Shown piece by piece: positions 1 through 11,124 of a DNA stretch of 64,000 nucleotides. A program made the translations under genes and the position numbers. How positions within the stretch are numbered: position 1 is the stretch's first letter; the number at the start of each line of letters is the position of its first letter. The DNA is taken from assembly GCF_030643825.1 (NCBI RefSeq), contig NZ_CP101717.1, positions 930,001-994,000 on the forward strand, in the 5' to 3' direction. Source of the DNA: Salinispirillum sp. LH 10-3-1 (GTDB lineage Bacteria; Pseudomonadota; Gammaproteobacteria; Pseudomonadales; Natronospirillaceae). The notes beneath the pieces were generated by a model. That model did not search any database and was not told the origin of the DNA. It saw only the letters and a list, made by a program, of their open reading frames with translations.

Positions 1-1
1 T

Positions 2-634
2 TTGCGCATCAGTTGGACTACGCCGTGGGGTGATGGTGTTACGGACACGCAGCTGATAGGCGATTTCAATGTTGCAAACCTGGCCGTGGTCATTGGCACA
101 CTGGGCGCGCTGGGCTTAAGTTTTGAGCGTATGGCTGAACTACTGGCCCAGTTAACCCCTGTTGCTGGTCGTATGCAGCCAGTGCTGTTGAAAAACGGTG
201 TGCTGGCTTTGGTGGACTACGCCCATACTCCCGATGCGTTGGAAAAGGCCTTGCAAGCAGCTCGGCATCACTCGACGGGCCGAGTGCATTGTGTGTTTGG
301 CTGCGGTGGTGAACGGGATCGTGGTAAGCGGCCGTTAATGGCTGCGGCTGCGGCGGCGCGTGCTGACCAGTTATGGGTAACCAGTGATAACCCACGCTCA
401 GAAAGCTTTCTGCAGATCGTCAGCGACATGTTGCCCGGTATGCCGCGCGACGCGCGTTATGAAGTAGTTGCTGATCGTGCTGAAGCCATTCTAATGGCGG
501 TGCGGGATGCGGTGCCGGGCGATGTTATTTTGATCGCTGGTAAAGGCCATGAGACGTATCAGGAGATCCAAGGCGTCAAACACCATTACTCGGACTTAGA
601 GGCTGTTCAGGCAGCTGAGGAGCGTGCCCAATGA
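2..634 (+). CDS. murE: UDP-MurNAc-tripeptide synthetase MurE (3' part only)
   Basis: This is the C-terminal 210 residues of MurE, the cytoplasmic ligase that adds meso-diaminopimelate to UDP-MurNAc-L-Ala-D-Glu. The gene starts before the window; complete family members are near 490-500 residues. Visible are the end of the central ATPase domain (GDFNVANL; DYAHTPDALEKAL) and the C-terminal domain with GGERDRGKRP. The motif DNPRSE at about residue 129 of the visible part is the signature of DAP-adding rather than lysine-adding enzymes, which fits a Gram-negative wall. The stop codon overlaps the murF start as ATGA, so the two are translationally linked in the dcw operon. Confidence 0.97.
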   Translation: MRISWTTPWGDGVTDTQLIGDFNVANLAVVIGTLGALGLSFERMAELLAQLTPVAGRMQPVLLKNGVLALVDYAHTPDALEKALQAARHHSTGRVHCVFGCGGERDRGKRPLMAAAAAARADQLWVTSDNPRSESFLQIVSDMLPGMPRDARYEVVADRAEAILMAVRDAVPGDVILIAGKGHETYQEIQGVKHHYSDLEAVQAAEERAQ

Positions 635-1998
635 TGCGCCCACTGCTCAGCACCGAACTGACCGCACTTTACGAAGGTTCTGCCATTACCGGGGCTGTGG
701 AAGTTTTGGATTTCAGTACCGATACGCGCAGCTTGCAATCCGGTGACGCCTACATTGCGTTGCGTGGACAGCATTTTGATGGTCATCAATTCAATAGCGA
801 TGCGGCGGCGCGCGGCGCTGCTTTGTTGGTGGTCGACCACCCGGATACCTTGGCGACCCCGCAGTGGATTGTTGCTGATACACGGTTGGCGCTGGGCAAG
901 TTAGGTGCCGCCAATCGCAATATGAGTACGGCGTCCGTGGTTGCCTTGACCGGTAGCTCCGGCAAAACCACCACGAAAGAGATGCTGGCGGCCATGTTGG
1001 GTGCCTGCGGTACCACATTGGCGACCGAAGGTAATCTGAACAACGACATTGGAGTGCCCAAAACCTTACTGCGCATTGCCCCTGAGCATGAATACGCGGT
1101 GCTCGAATTGGGAGCCAATCATGTCGGCGAAATCGCCTACACGACCGCGCTGGTGCGACCTGATGTGGCTGTTATCGTGAATGCAGGCAGTGCGCATTTG
1201 GCTGAGTTCGGATCCACTGAACTCATTCGTCAGGCAAAGGGTGAAATACTCAGCGGCCTCAGCGAAAACGGCATTGCGGTACTGAACCTTGATGATAAAG
1301 GATACACCCAGTGGTGCGCCGCAGCGCCGGGGCGTGTGGTCAGCTTCTCAGTGAAGAATCCTGATGCTGATGTAGTGGCTACGCTGGAGCAGGTTGAGGA
1401 CGAGCGCAGCCTGGTCCATTTGCGTGGTCCGGATTTCGAGCACAGCGTGGTGTTGCCTTTGGTTGGGGCTCACAACGTGGCTAATTTAGCCGCGGCGGCG
1501 GCGGTGATGGTGGCTTTGGCTCTCCCGGTACATATCTGGTTGCCAGCGATTGCAACACTGCGTAACGCGCCGGGTCGATTGGGGCAGCATACCTACAAGG
1601 GCTGGCGTCTGATTGATGACACCTATAATGCGAACCCTGAGTCGGTGAGTGCGGCCATCGATGTGCTGGCTACCTTGCCCGGACAGCAGATTTTGGTACT
1701 GGGTGAGCTGGGCGAGCTCGGCGATCATACGCAAACGGCGCACGAGCAAATTGGGCAGTACGCTCGCCAGCGCATTGCCGCCGTGTGGACCATTGGCGAC
1801 ATGGCGAGCCACAGCAGTCGTGCGTTTGGTAAGGGCGGGCAACATTTCACTGACAAGGTGGCACTCATTGCGGCCTTGCACCACAAGGTCGCGCACGAGA
1901 AAACGGGCGCGGTATTAATCAAAGGCTCTCGATCAGCCGGAATGGAAGAAGTTATGAAAGGCCTAATCGACCAGCTTGAACTAGGAGCAACCCACTAA
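631..1998 (+). CDS. murF: UDP-MurNAc-tripeptide:D-Ala-D-Ala ligase MurF
   Basis: MurF joins D-Ala-D-Ala to the UDP-MurNAc-tripeptide in the cytoplasm, completing the pentapeptide precursor. The 455-residue protein has an N-terminal UDP-binding domain (about 1-95), a P-loop GSSGKTTT at about 108-115, the central-domain segment NNDIGVP, and a C-terminal ligase domain with [10 protein letters not shown]. Length matches the family. It overlaps murE at ATGA and shares TAATG with mraY, so it lies mid-operon. Two adjacent ATG codons (631 and 634) could both serve as start; the first is used here. Confidence 0.97.
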   Translation: MMRPLLSTELTALYEGSAITGAVEVLDFSTDTRSLQSGDAYIALRGQHFDGHQFNSDAAARGAALLVVDHPDTLATPQWIVADTRLALGKLGAANRNMSTASVVALTGSSGKTTTKEMLAAMLGACGTTLATEGNLNNDIGVPKTLLRIAPEHEYAVLELGANHVGEIAYTTALVRPDVAVIVNAGSAHLAEFGSTELIRQAKGEILSGLSENGIAVLNLDDKGYTQWCAAAPGRVVSFSVKNPDADVVATLEQVEDERSLVHLRGPDFEHSVVLPLVGAHNVANLAAAAAVMVALALPVHIWLPAIATLRNAPGRLGQHTYKGWRLIDDTYNANPESVSAAIDVLATLPGQQILVLGELGELGDHTQTAHEQIGQYARQRIAAVWTIGDMASHSSRAFGKGGQHFTDKVALIAALHHKVAHEKTGAVLIKGSRSAGMEEVMKGLIDQLELGATH

Positions 1999-3080
1999 TG
2001 TTACTGTGGCTCTCTATCTGGCTCAGCGAATTTTTCACGCCCTTTGGCGTGGTGCAGTACATCACGATGCGCGCGATTTTGGGCGTGTTGACAGCGCTTG
2101 GTTTGTCTCTGCTGATTGGCCCCACCATGATTCGCATGTTGCGTCGGCATCAAGTGGGGCAAGCGATACGGGTCGACGGTCCCCAAACCCACTTGAGCAA
2201 AGAAGGCACGCCCACCATGGGCGGCGCACTGATTCTGTTCTCGGTGTTGCTCAGCGCCTTGTTGTGGTCGGATTTGTCGAGCCACTATGTTTGGATCGTT
2301 GTAGGGGTGACCTTTGCGTTTGGGGTGGTTGGTCTGGTGGATGACTACCGCAAAGTGGTGCAGCGCAACTCGAAAGGCTTGCCGGCACGCTGGAAGTATT
2401 TTTGGCAATCGGTGGCGGGGTTGATTGCTGCGGTAGCGTTGTATGCCTTCGCGCAAACACCGGTGGAAACCTCTTTGATCGTGCCTTTCTTTAAGGATAT
2501 CGCCATTCCATTAGGGTTTGGTTTTATTGTCCTGACGTATTTTGTGATCGTGGGTACCAGCAACGCGGTGAACCTAACGGACGGCTTAGACGGCCTGGCC
2601 ATTGTGCCTACTATCCTGGTTGGCGGAGCCTTGGGTGTCTTTGCATACGTCAGTGGTCACTTTCAATTCGCCAACTACCTTGGCATACCCTTTGTTGCGG
2701 GTGCTGGCGAATTGGTGGTGTTCTGCGGTGCATTGGTTGGTGCTGGTTTGGGCTTTCTATGGTTCAACACCTATCCGGCGCAAGTGTTTATGGGCGATGT
2801 GGGTGCGTTGGCATTGGGCGCTGCCCTAGGGGTGATCGCTGTGATCGTGCGGCAAGAAATAGTGCTGTTCATTATGGGCGGACTGTTCGTTGCCGAAACA
2901 CTGTCGGTCATTGTTCAGGTTGCCAGCTATAAGCTGACCGGTCGCCGGGTATTCCGCATGGCGCCCTTGCATCATCATTACGAATTAAAAGGCTGGCCAG
3001 AGCCGCGCGTGATTGTCCGGTTTTGGATCATCACCGTCATTCTGGTGCTCATTGGCCTGTCTACACTGAAATTGAGATGA
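1998..3080 (+). CDS. mraY: Phospho-MurNAc-pentapeptide transferase MraY
   Basis: This inner-membrane enzyme transfers phospho-MurNAc-pentapeptide to undecaprenyl phosphate, making lipid I. The 360-residue length equals that of the E. coli enzyme. About ten hydrophobic segments are visible. The catalytic aspartate pair sits in VDDYRK at about 115-116, and [10 protein letters not shown] and the C-terminal HHHYELKGW, both conserved in the family, are present. The start overlaps the murF stop (TAATG). It is followed after 13 bases by murD. Confidence 0.98.
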   Translation: MLLWLSIWLSEFFTPFGVVQYITMRAILGVLTALGLSLLIGPTMIRMLRRHQVGQAIRVDGPQTHLSKEGTPTMGGALILFSVLLSALLWSDLSSHYVWIVVGVTFAFGVVGLVDDYRKVVQRNSKGLPARWKYFWQSVAGLIAAVALYAFAQTPVETSLIVPFFKDIAIPLGFGFIVLTYFVIVGTSNAVNLTDGLDGLAIVPTILVGGALGVFAYVSGHFQFANYLGIPFVAGAGELVVFCGALVGAGLGFLWFNTYPAQVFMGDVGALALGAALGVIAVIVRQEIVLFIMGGLFVAETLSVIVQVASYKLTGRRVFRMAPLHHHYELKGWPEPRVIVRFWIITVILVLIGLSTLKLR

Positions 3081-3093
3081 GAAACAAAGCGAA

Positions 3094-4449
3094 ATGACAC
3101 AACTGATTGGTACAGACAAGCAGCGAGTCGTTATTGGGTTGGGTAAAACCGGCTACAGTATGGCGACTTGGCTGGCTGCGCAGGGCGTACCGTTTCGAGT
3201 GATGGATACTCGAGCGGATGCACCTTACGCCGCGCAATTTGCGGCAGAACAGCCGCAGGTTGAGCTGTGTCTGGGTCAGTGGGCAACAGACTGGCTGAAC
3301 AGTGCCGACGAGGTTTACGTGAGCCCAGGTGTTGCTTTAGCAGAGCCGGCGTTGGTCTCGGCCATCGCGAAGGGTGCCCAGGTGGTCAGTGACGTCGCGC
3401 TTTACGCCCGCAATACCCAAGCACCCATCATCGCGGTGACAGGGTCAAATGGTAAAAGTACGGTGGTCACCTTATTGGGTGCCGTAGCCGAGCGTCTGGG
3501 GCTGAACGCGGCAGTGGCAGGCAACATCGGTAAGCCAGTCTTGGATCTTATGGACGAGTCGCATGAATTGGCCATTCTTGAGTTGTCGAGCTTTCAGCTG
3601 GAAATGGTCGAGCATTTAAACGCGCGTGTGGCCATGGTGTTAAACATCAGTCCTGATCATATGGATCGTTACGAGGATCTGGCAGCTTACCGGCTCGCTA
3701 AACATCGTATCTTCAATGGCTGCGATAGCTTGGTCGTGAATGCCGATGACGTGTTGACCCAACCCTTGATGTCGAGTGCCCGGCCTTACATGGCGTATTC
3801 GTTGAAACGCAAGGATATTGGCATGTTGAGCGCTGACGTTGACGCTGCGGGTATTCATGTGTTCGACGGCTTGCAGGAAGTGATTCACTGGCCGACGTTG
3901 CGTTTAAAAGGGCGACACAATCTACAGAATATTTTGGCGGTGCTGGCGGTGGCAAAGCTAATGTCATGGCCAATGGCCTCGGTTGCCGAAGCCATTGCTG
4001 CCTTTACTGGATTACCGCACCGCTGCGAGTGGGTCGCCGAGCAGCATGGCGTAACCTTCGTGAATGACTCAAAGGGCACCAATGTCGGCGCAACCGTGGC
4101 CGCCCTGGAGGGCTTAGCGCCTGAATGCACAGGGCGGCTGCACCTGCTGTTAGGCGGCGATAGCAAGTCCGCTGATTTTTCGCCCTTAGCCGCTGTATGT
4201 CAGAAGCTTGCGGTTGCTGTTTATACCTATGGGCGTGACGGAGCCTCGATTGCCGATGCGTGTGAAAAAGCCGGTGTCGCTGCAATGCGGGCCGAGACGA
4301 TGCAAGACGCTTTAGCACAAGCACGTGGTCATGCGGTAGCCGGTGACTGGGTGTTGTTGTCACCAGCGTGTGCAAGTTTTGACCAGTTCGCAAATTTTGA
4401 AGCGCGTGGTGCTGCTTTTGTACAAACCGTGCTGGGAGGTGCTGCATGA
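3094..4449 (+). CDS. murD: UDP-MurNAc-L-Ala:D-Glu ligase MurD
   Basis: MurD adds D-glutamate to UDP-MurNAc-L-Ala in the cytoplasm. The 451-residue product has the Mur-ligase layout: an N-terminal Rossmann-like domain with GLGKTG at about 15, a P-loop GSNGKST at about 117-123, NISPDHMDRY in the central domain, and a C-terminal domain with NDSKGTN and LLSPACASFDQF. Only a weak purine-rich ribosome site precedes it. Its stop overlaps the ftsW start (ATGA). Confidence 0.97.
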   Translation: MTQLIGTDKQRVVIGLGKTGYSMATWLAAQGVPFRVMDTRADAPYAAQFAAEQPQVELCLGQWATDWLNSADEVYVSPGVALAEPALVSAIAKGAQVVSDVALYARNTQAPIIAVTGSNGKSTVVTLLGAVAERLGLNAAVAGNIGKPVLDLMDESHELAILELSSFQLEMVEHLNARVAMVLNISPDHMDRYEDLAAYRLAKHRIFNGCDSLVVNADDVLTQPLMSSARPYMAYSLKRKDIGMLSADVDAAGIHVFDGLQEVIHWPTLRLKGRHNLQNILAVLAVAKLMSWPMASVAEAIAAFTGLPHRCEWVAEQHGVTFVNDSKGTNVGATVAALEGLAPECTGRLHLLLGGDSKSADFSPLAAVCQKLAVAVYTYGRDGASIADACEKAGVAAMRAETMQDALAQARGHAVAGDWVLLSPACASFDQFANFEARGAAFVQTVLGGAA

Positions 4450-5639
4450 CGACAGCATCACTCTACGAAACCTGGCGCGAAGATCGGTGGCTCGACTGGT
4501 CTAATGTTGATCGGACGTTGGTGGTACTTGGTGTTTCCCTGGCCTTGTTTGGCTGGTTGATGATTACGTCGGCTTCGATGGATTTTGCTGAGCAGAATCT
4601 GGGTAATCCTTTTGCGCTTATGCAGCGTCACGGCGTTTATCTGGCACTTGCTTGCATTGCCTTTGCTATTACCGTGCATGTGCCCATGGCCTTGTGGTAT
4701 CGCTTGGGCGCACCCATTTTATTGCTTGGCTTTGTGTTGCTGGTATTGGTGCTGGTGCCAGGTATTGGACGGGAAGTTAACGGCAGTTGGCGCTGGATCA
4801 ATTTAGGCTTTATTCAGTTTCAGCCCAGCGAATTGGCCAAATTGGCGATGATTCTCTACGTTGCAGGCTATTTAGTGCGTCGGCAAGACGAAGTTCGGAC
4901 TAGCTGGCGCGGCTTTCTTAAGCCGCTTCTTGTAGTGGCGGTGATCACTATTTTGCTCTTGGCTGAACCGGACTTCGGTGCCGTGATCGTCATCATGGCG
5001 ACCATCATGGGCATGATGTTTTTAGGTGGTGTGCGTGCTGGACAGTTTTTCGTCACCATTGCAGTAGCGATTTTGTCGGCTGGCATTATGGCGATCACAC
5101 AGACCTACCGTGTCGCACGACTGATGTCATTTATGAACCCATGGGCGGAAGAAAATGTTTTTGGGTCAGGCTATCAGCTGACCCAGTCTTTGATTGCATT
5201 TGGCCGCGGCGAGCTTTTCGGCGTAGGGCTCGGCAATAGCTTGCAAAAGCTCTTCTACCTACCGGAAGCCCACACCGACTTCATCGTCGCCATTATTGCG
5301 GAAGAACTCGGTTTGTTTGGCATTTTGGTGTTATTGGCTGCGTTAGCGTGGTTGGTATCTCAGATTATTATCGTTGGCTGGCGAGCGGATCGGGCTGGGC
5401 AATCGTTCGGTGCTTATATCTGTTTCGGTATAGCGATTGTGTTTGCCCTACAGATATTTATTAACGTAGGTGTGAGTTCAGGACTCCTGCCGACCAAAGG
5501 ACTGACGTTGCCTTTGGTGAGTTACGGTGGGACCAGTCTGTTGGTCAGTTTCACCATGCTTGGCCTTGTAGCGCGGGTATCCGCTGAAACTTCAGCGAAC
5601 GCTGCTGCCCAGCAGGGAGGTGCTCATGAGCAAGCCTAG
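4446..5639 (+). CDS. ftsW: Septal peptidoglycan polymerase FtsW (SEDS family)
   Basis: FtsW is the SEDS-family glycosyltransferase that polymerises lipid II at the division septum with its partner PBP3. The 397-residue protein shows about ten membrane segments and the family motifs QPSELAK, AEPDFGAV, PEAHTDFI and PLVSYGGTS near the C terminus. Its position between murD and murG separates it from the paralogue RodA at 35895. It overlaps murD by four bases and murG by 14 bases, so the murG ribosome site lies inside its last codons. Confidence 0.97.
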   Translation: MTTASLYETWREDRWLDWSNVDRTLVVLGVSLALFGWLMITSASMDFAEQNLGNPFALMQRHGVYLALACIAFAITVHVPMALWYRLGAPILLLGFVLLVLVLVPGIGREVNGSWRWINLGFIQFQPSELAKLAMILYVAGYLVRRQDEVRTSWRGFLKPLLVVAVITILLLAEPDFGAVIVIMATIMGMMFLGGVRAGQFFVTIAVAILSAGIMAITQTYRVARLMSFMNPWAEENVFGSGYQLTQSLIAFGRGELFGVGLGNSLQKLFYLPEAHTDFIVAIIAEELGLFGILVLLAALAWLVSQIIIVGWRADRAGQSFGAYICFGIAIVFALQIFINVGVSSGLLPTKGLTLPLVSYGGTSLLVSFTMLGLVARVSAETSANAAAQQGGAHEQA

Positions 5640-6711
5640 AGTATTGATCATGGCTGGTGGCACTGGCGGGCATGTTTTCCCTGGGCTGGCGGTAGCAGAC
5701 CGCATGCGCGATCTAGGTTATGAGATCAATTGGCTAGGTACTGGGCGCGGTATCGAAAACGACCTAGTGCCCGCGGCAGGCTATCCCTTGCACCAGTTGA
5801 CCGTGACCGGCGTGCGCGGCAGCAGTGCTGTGGCTCGACTGCTGGCACCGTTTCGAATTGCACAATCCGTATGGCAAGCGATGCGCACGCTGCGGCATTT
5901 CAAGCCCGATGTGGTGCTCGGCTTTGGGGGCTATGCATCAGGCCCTGGCGGTGTTGCGGCTCGCCTGCTGCGTATTCCCTTAGTGATTCACGAACAGAAT
6001 GCTGTGGCGGGAACGACCAACAAGCTGTTGTCACGCATTGCCAATTCTGTGTTGTGTGGTTTCCCGAATGCTTTTGGGCCCGCAGTGCAATGTACGGTGG
6101 TGGGTAATCCGGTGCGTGCCAGTTTGGGCGAGATAGACTCACCGACAGCGCGCGGGCTTGCCATGCAGACGCCGTTTCGCCTGTTGATTTTGGGTGGCAG
6201 CCAAGGTGCCCAAGCGATCAACGAGATGGTACCGGAAGCTTTGAGTTTGTTGTCGCCAAGCGAGCGACCACAGGTACGACACCAATGCGGTAAGGCTAAT
6301 TTGGTCGCGACCCAAGCGGCGTACGCGCGGGCCGCGGTCAATGCCAACATAGAACCTTTTATTACCGATATGGCAGAGGCGTTAACGCAGGCTGACTTGG
6401 TCATCGCAAGAGCGGGTGCTTTAACTGTTGCCGAGATTGCCGCCGTGGGTGTGAGCAGTGTCTTAATTCCGTTTCCGCACGCGATTGATGACCATCAGAC
6501 CAGCAACGCGCGCGCCCTGGTTGACCTTGGTGCGGCTACCCTGATGCCGCAGAGCGGATTAACCGCAGAGGCCCTGGCAGCGACCCTGCGCGAGCAATTG
6601 CAAACAGAATCTTTATTGAGCCGCGCCACAGCGTCACGAGCGGCCGGCAAACCCGACGCAACTGAACAGGTTGTGCGTGAGTTACAGCATTGGATGGGAG
6701 AGAAGGTATGA
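5626..6711 (+). CDS. murG: Lipid II synthase MurG (GlcNAc transferase)
   Basis: MurG transfers GlcNAc from UDP-GlcNAc to lipid I at the cytoplasmic membrane face, giving lipid II. The 361-residue protein has two Rossmann-like halves (GT-B fold) with the glycine loop [10 protein letters not shown] at 11-20, [21 protein letters not shown] and [11 protein letters not shown]. The frame also opens at GTG 5620, but ATG 5626 is preferred because AGGGAGG at 5614-5620 sits five bases upstream. The stop overlaps the murC start (ATGA). Confidence 0.97.
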   Translation: MSKPRVLIMAGGTGGHVFPGLAVADRMRDLGYEINWLGTGRGIENDLVPAAGYPLHQLTVTGVRGSSAVARLLAPFRIAQSVWQAMRTLRHFKPDVVLGFGGYASGPGGVAARLLRIPLVIHEQNAVAGTTNKLLSRIANSVLCGFPNAFGPAVQCTVVGNPVRASLGEIDSPTARGLAMQTPFRLLILGGSQGAQAINEMVPEALSLLSPSERPQVRHQCGKANLVATQAAYARAAVNANIEPFITDMAEALTQADLVIARAGALTVAEIAAVGVSSVLIPFPHAIDDHQTSNARALVDLGAATLMPQSGLTAEALAATLREQLQTESLLSRATASRAAGKPDATEQVVRELQHWMGEKV

Positions 6712-8150
6712 CCTTCAAAAAAGCAAATATCACTGTGTTTGATGTACCGGAAATGCGCCGTATTCGCCGCGTGCACTTTGTCGGGATCGGTGGCGTGGGT
6801 ATGTGTGGTATTGCCGAAGTATTGCTGAACCAGGGCTATGCTGTTTCTGGTTCAGATATACGCGCAAGTGCAACGACAAAGCGTTTAGAGCAACTGGGGA
6901 TGGACATCACCATTGGTCACCAAGCCGAAAATGTCACCCAAGCCGATGTTGTAGTGACCTCCACGGCGGTGAAGAAAGACAACCCTGAAGTGGTGGCCGC
7001 GACTGAGTTACGTATCCCCATGGTTCCGCGTGCTGAGATGCTCGCTGAGCTGATGCGGTATCGCCACGGTATTGCGGTTGCCGGTACACACGGTAAAACC
7101 ACGACGACCAGCTTAGCCGCGTCGGTATTAGCCGAGGGCGGACTGGACCCTACCTTTGTCATCGGTGGACGTCTTAACAGCGCTGGCACCAATGCACGGC
7201 TCGGTACCTCACGCTACCTCGTAGCTGAGGCGGATGAAAGTGATGCGTCGTTTCTGCACTTGCAGCCGATGGTGGCCGTGGTAACCAACATTGATGCCGA
7301 CCATATGGATACCTATGGTGGTGATTTCGAGAAAGTGAAAGACACGTTCGTGTCCTTTCTGCACAACTTACCGTTCTACGGTTTAGCCATACTGTGTGTG
7401 GACGACGAATACGTGCGAGAAATCCTACCGCGCGTGGGTCGCCCAACGGTGACCTACGGCGTCGCAGAAGACGCGGATTATCGAGTGACTGACATCAAGC
7501 CTGAAGCCTACAGCACAGCCTTCACCGTGCATCGCCCGGGCGGACTGCCGCCACTTGCGGTGCGGGTCAAAATGCCCGGCCAGCACAATGTGTTGAACGC
7601 GGCCGCTACCGTGGCAATGGCGACGGAAGAAGGCGTGGATGATGTGTCCATCGTCAAGGCATTGGAGCAATTTGCCGGTGTGGGACGACGTTTCCAGGTT
7701 CGTGGCGAATTTAAAAATGCGAAAGGCCAGATGATGTTGGTGGATGACTACGGTCATCACCCACGTGAGCTGGAAGTAACCATCGAAGCCGCGCGGCGCG
7801 GTTGGCCGGAACGGCGCTTGGTGTTGGTGTTTCAGCCGCACCGTTTTACGCGGACGCGCGACCTGTATGAAGACTTTGTGCGCGTATTGTCCAAAGTGGA
7901 TGTGTTGGTGTTGCTCGACGTGTACGGCGCGGGAGAAGACCCGATCAACGGTGCCGACGGGCGATCATTGGCGCGCAGCATTCGCCAGCGTGGACAGGTT
8001 GAACCGGTGTTTGTTGAGAACATCAGTGATGTGGTCGGCCTGTTACCGAATTTGTTGGAAGATGGCGACCTGGTGATTGCGCAAGGGGCCGGAGACATAG
8101 GCGGGTTAGCCATCGAACTACAGAATAGAGAACTGGGTTTTAAAGCATGA
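6708..8150 (+). CDS. murC: UDP-MurNAc:L-Ala ligase MurC
   Basis: MurC adds the first amino acid, L-alanine, to UDP-MurNAc. From ATG 6708 the product is 480 residues. It has the UDP-binding loop GIGGVGM at about 26-32, the P-loop GTHGKTTTT at about 126-134, EADESDASF, and the C-terminal DDYGHHPRE. An in-frame TTG lies 18 bases upstream, but ATG 6708 overlaps the murG stop and has GGGAGAGAAGG just upstream, so it is the better start. It overlaps ddlB by four bases. Confidence 0.97.
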   Translation: MTFKKANITVFDVPEMRRIRRVHFVGIGGVGMCGIAEVLLNQGYAVSGSDIRASATTKRLEQLGMDITIGHQAENVTQADVVVTSTAVKKDNPEVVAATELRIPMVPRAEMLAELMRYRHGIAVAGTHGKTTTTSLAASVLAEGGLDPTFVIGGRLNSAGTNARLGTSRYLVAEADESDASFLHLQPMVAVVTNIDADHMDTYGGDFEKVKDTFVSFLHNLPFYGLAILCVDDEYVREILPRVGRPTVTYGVAEDADYRVTDIKPEAYSTAFTVHRPGGLPPLAVRVKMPGQHNVLNAAATVAMATEEGVDDVSIVKALEQFAGVGRRFQVRGEFKNAKGQMMLVDDYGHHPRELEVTIEAARRGWPERRLVLVFQPHRFTRTRDLYEDFVRVLSKVDVLVLLDVYGAGEDPINGADGRSLARSIRQRGQVEPVFVENISDVVGLLPNLLEDGDLVIAQGAGDIGGLAIELQNRELGFKA

Positions 8151-9088
8151 CAAAGGTGAACACGCAAGGTCATCAAGCAGGCAAGGTCGCGGTGTTGTTC
8201 GGTGGCAAGTCGGCTGAGCGCGCGGTATCGCTGCAAAGTGGTCAGGCCGTTATTGATGCTCTGCGAAGCAGCGGTGCGGACGTGCTAGCGATTGATACGG
8301 CAGAGCCTTTTTTCGACTTGCTGACATCGGAGAATGTTTCTCAGGTGTTCATCGCCTTGCATGGTCGTGGCGGTGAAGACGGGAGTATCCAAGGTTTTCT
8401 GGATACCCTGGGCATACCCTACACCGGCAGTGGCGTTGCGGCCTCTGCGCTGGCCATGAACAAGGTCATGACCAAGCAAATCTGGCAAGGACACGGGTTG
8501 CCAACAGCGCGCTATGAGCTGCTGGACGAAGACAGCCATTGGGCCGATGTATTGCAGCAACTGGGTGGCAAGGTGGTGATCAAGCCAGTGCTCGAAGGGT
8601 CCAGTATTGGCATCACCATCGCTGACAGCCCTGAACAAGTGAAGGCCGGGTTTACGCTGGCTCGGCAGTTTGATCGGGTGGTCATGGCTGAGCAATTTAT
8701 CGATGGCCCGGAATACACCATGAGCATTCTGGACACTGCGGACGGTTTACAGGCCTTGCCGGTTATTCGCATGAAGTCGGCCGGTCAGTTCTACGACTAC
8801 GATGCAAAGTATGAGCGTGACGATACTCATTACTATTTGCCATCCGGCCTGTCGGATGCAGATGAACAGGCGATTCAAGATTTAGCACTGCAAGCTTTTC
8901 GAGTGCTGGGTTGCGCCAATTGGGGACGAATCGATGCCATGCGCGATGCCGACGGCAGTTGGTATCTGTTAGAAGCCAATACAGTGCCTGGGTTAACCAG
9001 TCACAGTTTGGTACCCATGGCGGCTAAGGCAGCGGGTCTGGACTTCCCCGCCTTAGTGCACACCATTTTGGCAAGGCACGGAGGCTGA
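8147..9088 (+). CDS. ddlB: D-alanine:D-alanine ligase Ddl
   Basis: This ATP-grasp enzyme joins two D-alanines for the MurF reaction. The 313-residue protein has [13 protein letters not shown] near the N terminus, [12 protein letters not shown], the ATP-grasp loop [12 protein letters not shown], and the metal-binding end [13 protein letters not shown]. Its place between murC and ftsQ is that of ddlB in other gammaproteobacteria. The start overlaps the murC stop (ATGA). Confidence 0.97.
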   Translation: MTKVNTQGHQAGKVAVLFGGKSAERAVSLQSGQAVIDALRSSGADVLAIDTAEPFFDLLTSENVSQVFIALHGRGGEDGSIQGFLDTLGIPYTGSGVAASALAMNKVMTKQIWQGHGLPTARYELLDEDSHWADVLQQLGGKVVIKPVLEGSSIGITIADSPEQVKAGFTLARQFDRVVMAEQFIDGPEYTMSILDTADGLQALPVIRMKSAGQFYDYDAKYERDDTHYYLPSGLSDADEQAIQDLALQAFRVLGCANWGRIDAMRDADGSWYLLEANTVPGLTSHSLVPMAAKAAGLDFPALVHTILARHGG

Positions 9089-9092
9089 TACG

Positions 9093-9863
9093 GTGACACG
9101 ACGCGGTGCGACACGGCGGCGGGAATGGCCTCGCCTGGAAGTATCTTTGCCCACCGTCTCGGTGCAAGTTTGGCAGCGCTTGGTGTTAGGGCTGTGTGTG
9201 ATAGCAGGGGTGGCGTTGGTAGGGCTGTCGGTACGTGGTTTAACGCCGGAGCAGGTACGCTGGACGCTGGATACAGAGCTGCTGTTCCAAAGTGAAGATG
9301 AAGTCATGGCCGTGGTAGAGCAGTACGCCGACGTCAGCTACTGGAAGCTGTCGTTGCCCGAGGTAGAGCAGTCGTTGGCAGCCTTGCCTTGGATCGAGCA
9401 GGCTACTTTGGTGCGTCAATGGCCAGACCGAGTGGTGGTTCGAGTCAGCGAACAGACGCCATTGGCGTATTGGAACGACAGTGCCTTTATTAACAGTCGC
9501 GGGCAGGTTTTTGGTCCCAGTGATCTGGTGTTTGAGCTGCCGAAGTTGTCCGGGCCGGACGGTCGGGCGACCGATGTGATGACGCATTACTTGCAGTTCA
9601 GCCAGATGTTCAGTGCCATGGGGTATCGAATTGATGCCTTGGATCTGGCCCCACGAGGTGCATGGACTGTGCAGTTGGACAACGGTGTTGAAGTGCGCCT
9701 TGGGCAGAAGAATATTTTACAACGGGCGCGTCGTGTGGCGCGTGTGTTGGGAGAGACAAACGACCGGGCACAGACCGGAAACATCGCCGTCATGGACGCG
9801 CGCTATCAATTTGGTGTAGCAGTGGAATGGAAAGCAGAGACAAGAGCGGGAGAGTCAGCATGA
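9093..9863 (+). CDS. ftsQ: Cell division protein FtsQ
   Basis: FtsQ is a bitopic inner-membrane divisome protein that links early cytoplasmic and late periplasmic division proteins through FtsL and FtsB. The 256-residue product has a basic cytoplasmic tail (about 1-28), one membrane helix (about 30-47), then a POTRA domain and the FtsQ/DivIB domain. Translation starts at GTG 9093, four bases after the ddlB stop, with GGAGG a few bases upstream. The stop overlaps the ftsA start. Confidence 0.95.
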   Translation: MTRRGATRRREWPRLEVSLPTVSVQVWQRLVLGLCVIAGVALVGLSVRGLTPEQVRWTLDTELLFQSEDEVMAVVEQYADVSYWKLSLPEVEQSLAALPWIEQATLVRQWPDRVVVRVSEQTPLAYWNDSAFINSRGQVFGPSDLVFELPKLSGPDGRATDVMTHYLQFSQMFSAMGYRIDALDLAPRGAWTVQLDNGVEVRLGQKNILQRARRVARVLGETNDRAQTGNIAVMDARYQFGVAVEWKAETRAGESA

Positions 9864-11101
9864 GTTCATCACACAAGGGCGAATTGATTGTCAGCTTGGA
9901 CATTGGTACGTCCAAGGTGGTGGCCATTGTCGGGCTGGTTAATGCGGAAGGCGGTCTTGAAGTAGTTGGTCTTGGCTCACATCCCGCTTACGGCATGAAG
10001 AAAGGCGTGGTGGTCAATATCGAGTCGACCGTGCAGTCGATTCAGCGCGCCATCGAAGAAGCCGAATTAATGTCAGGGTGTGACATTCATTCCGTGCACG
10101 TGGGCATCGCCGGTAGTCATATTCGCAGCCACAACAGTCACGGTATTGTCGCCATTCGGGACAAAGAAGTGCAGGAAGCGGACGTCGAGCGTGTGATCGA
10201 TGCAGCGCAAGCGGTCGCGATACCAGCGGATCAGAAAATTTTACACATTCTGCCGCAGGAGTATTTGATCGATAACCAAGAAGGCATCAAAGAGCCTTAC
10301 GGGATGTCGGGTGTGCGCTTGGAAGCCAAGGTGCATTTGGTTACGGCCGCCGAGAACGCGGTGCAGAATATTGAAAAATGTGTACGTCGTTGCGGCCTGG
10401 AAGTGGAGCAGATCATCCTTGAGCAACTGGCGTCAAGCTACGCCGTGTTGACCGCCGATGAAAAAGAATTGGGCGTGTGCATGGTGGATATCGGCGGCGG
10501 TACCACCGATATGGCGATTTTTACCGAAGGGGCTATTCGCCATACCTCGGTGATCCCCATCGCCGGTGATCAGGTGACCAATGATATCGCCATGGCTTTT
10601 GCTACGCCGACGCAGCACGCCGAAGAAATCAAGGTGAAATACGCTTGTGCACTGGCGCAGTTAGCGGGGGCACATGAGTCCATCAAGGTGCCGAGTGTGG
10701 GTGATCGCCCACCGCGTGAACTGTCACGTCAAGCATTGGCAGAGGTGGTTGAGCCGCGTTATGAAGAATTGTTTTCATTAATTCAGGCCGAACTGCGCCG
10801 CAGTGGCTATGAAGAAATGATACCGGCAGGCATCGTGCTGACCGGAGGTACCTCCCGCATGGAAGGTGCCGTAGAACTGGCCGAAGAGGTATTTCATATG
10901 CCTGTTCGGCTCGCTTACCCCACTGGTGTAACAGGCCTGACCGACGTAGTACAGAGCCCTGTGTATTCCACTGGTGTAGGGTTGCTGTTGCACGGACTGC
11001 AGCAACTGGAATTGCAGGGCAGTAAAAAGAAGAAACGCGCCCAGAAACAACAAGCAGGGTTTTGGGTTCGTTTTAAAGACATGGTCAAACAAAATTTCTA
11101 A
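9860..11101 (+). CDS. ftsA: Cell division actin homologue FtsA
   Basis: FtsA is an actin-fold ATPase that tethers FtsZ to the membrane and recruits later divisome proteins. The 413-residue protein contains the phosphate loop DIGTSKV near residue 14, DIGGGTTDMA, GGTSRMEGA, and a C-terminal amphipathic membrane-targeting helix (FWVRFKDMVKQNF). The start at ATG 9860 overlaps the ftsQ stop and has GGGAGAG upstream; the upstream in-frame ATG at 9827 would lie inside ftsQ and lacks a comparable site. Confidence 0.97.
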   Translation: MSSSHKGELIVSLDIGTSKVVAIVGLVNAEGGLEVVGLGSHPAYGMKKGVVVNIESTVQSIQRAIEEAELMSGCDIHSVHVGIAGSHIRSHNSHGIVAIRDKEVQEADVERVIDAAQAVAIPADQKILHILPQEYLIDNQEGIKEPYGMSGVRLEAKVHLVTAAENAVQNIEKCVRRCGLEVEQIILEQLASSYAVLTADEKELGVCMVDIGGGTTDMAIFTEGAIRHTSVIPIAGDQVTNDIAMAFATPTQHAEEIKVKYACALAQLAGAHESIKVPSVGDRPPRELSRQALAEVVEPRYEELFSLIQAELRRSGYEEMIPAGIVLTGGTSRMEGAVELAEEVFHMPVRLAYPTGVTGLTDVVQSPVYSTGVGLLLHGLQQLELQGSKKKKRAQKQQAGFWVRFKDMVKQNF

Positions 11102-11124
11102 TGGATAGAACAGGAGCAGGCAAA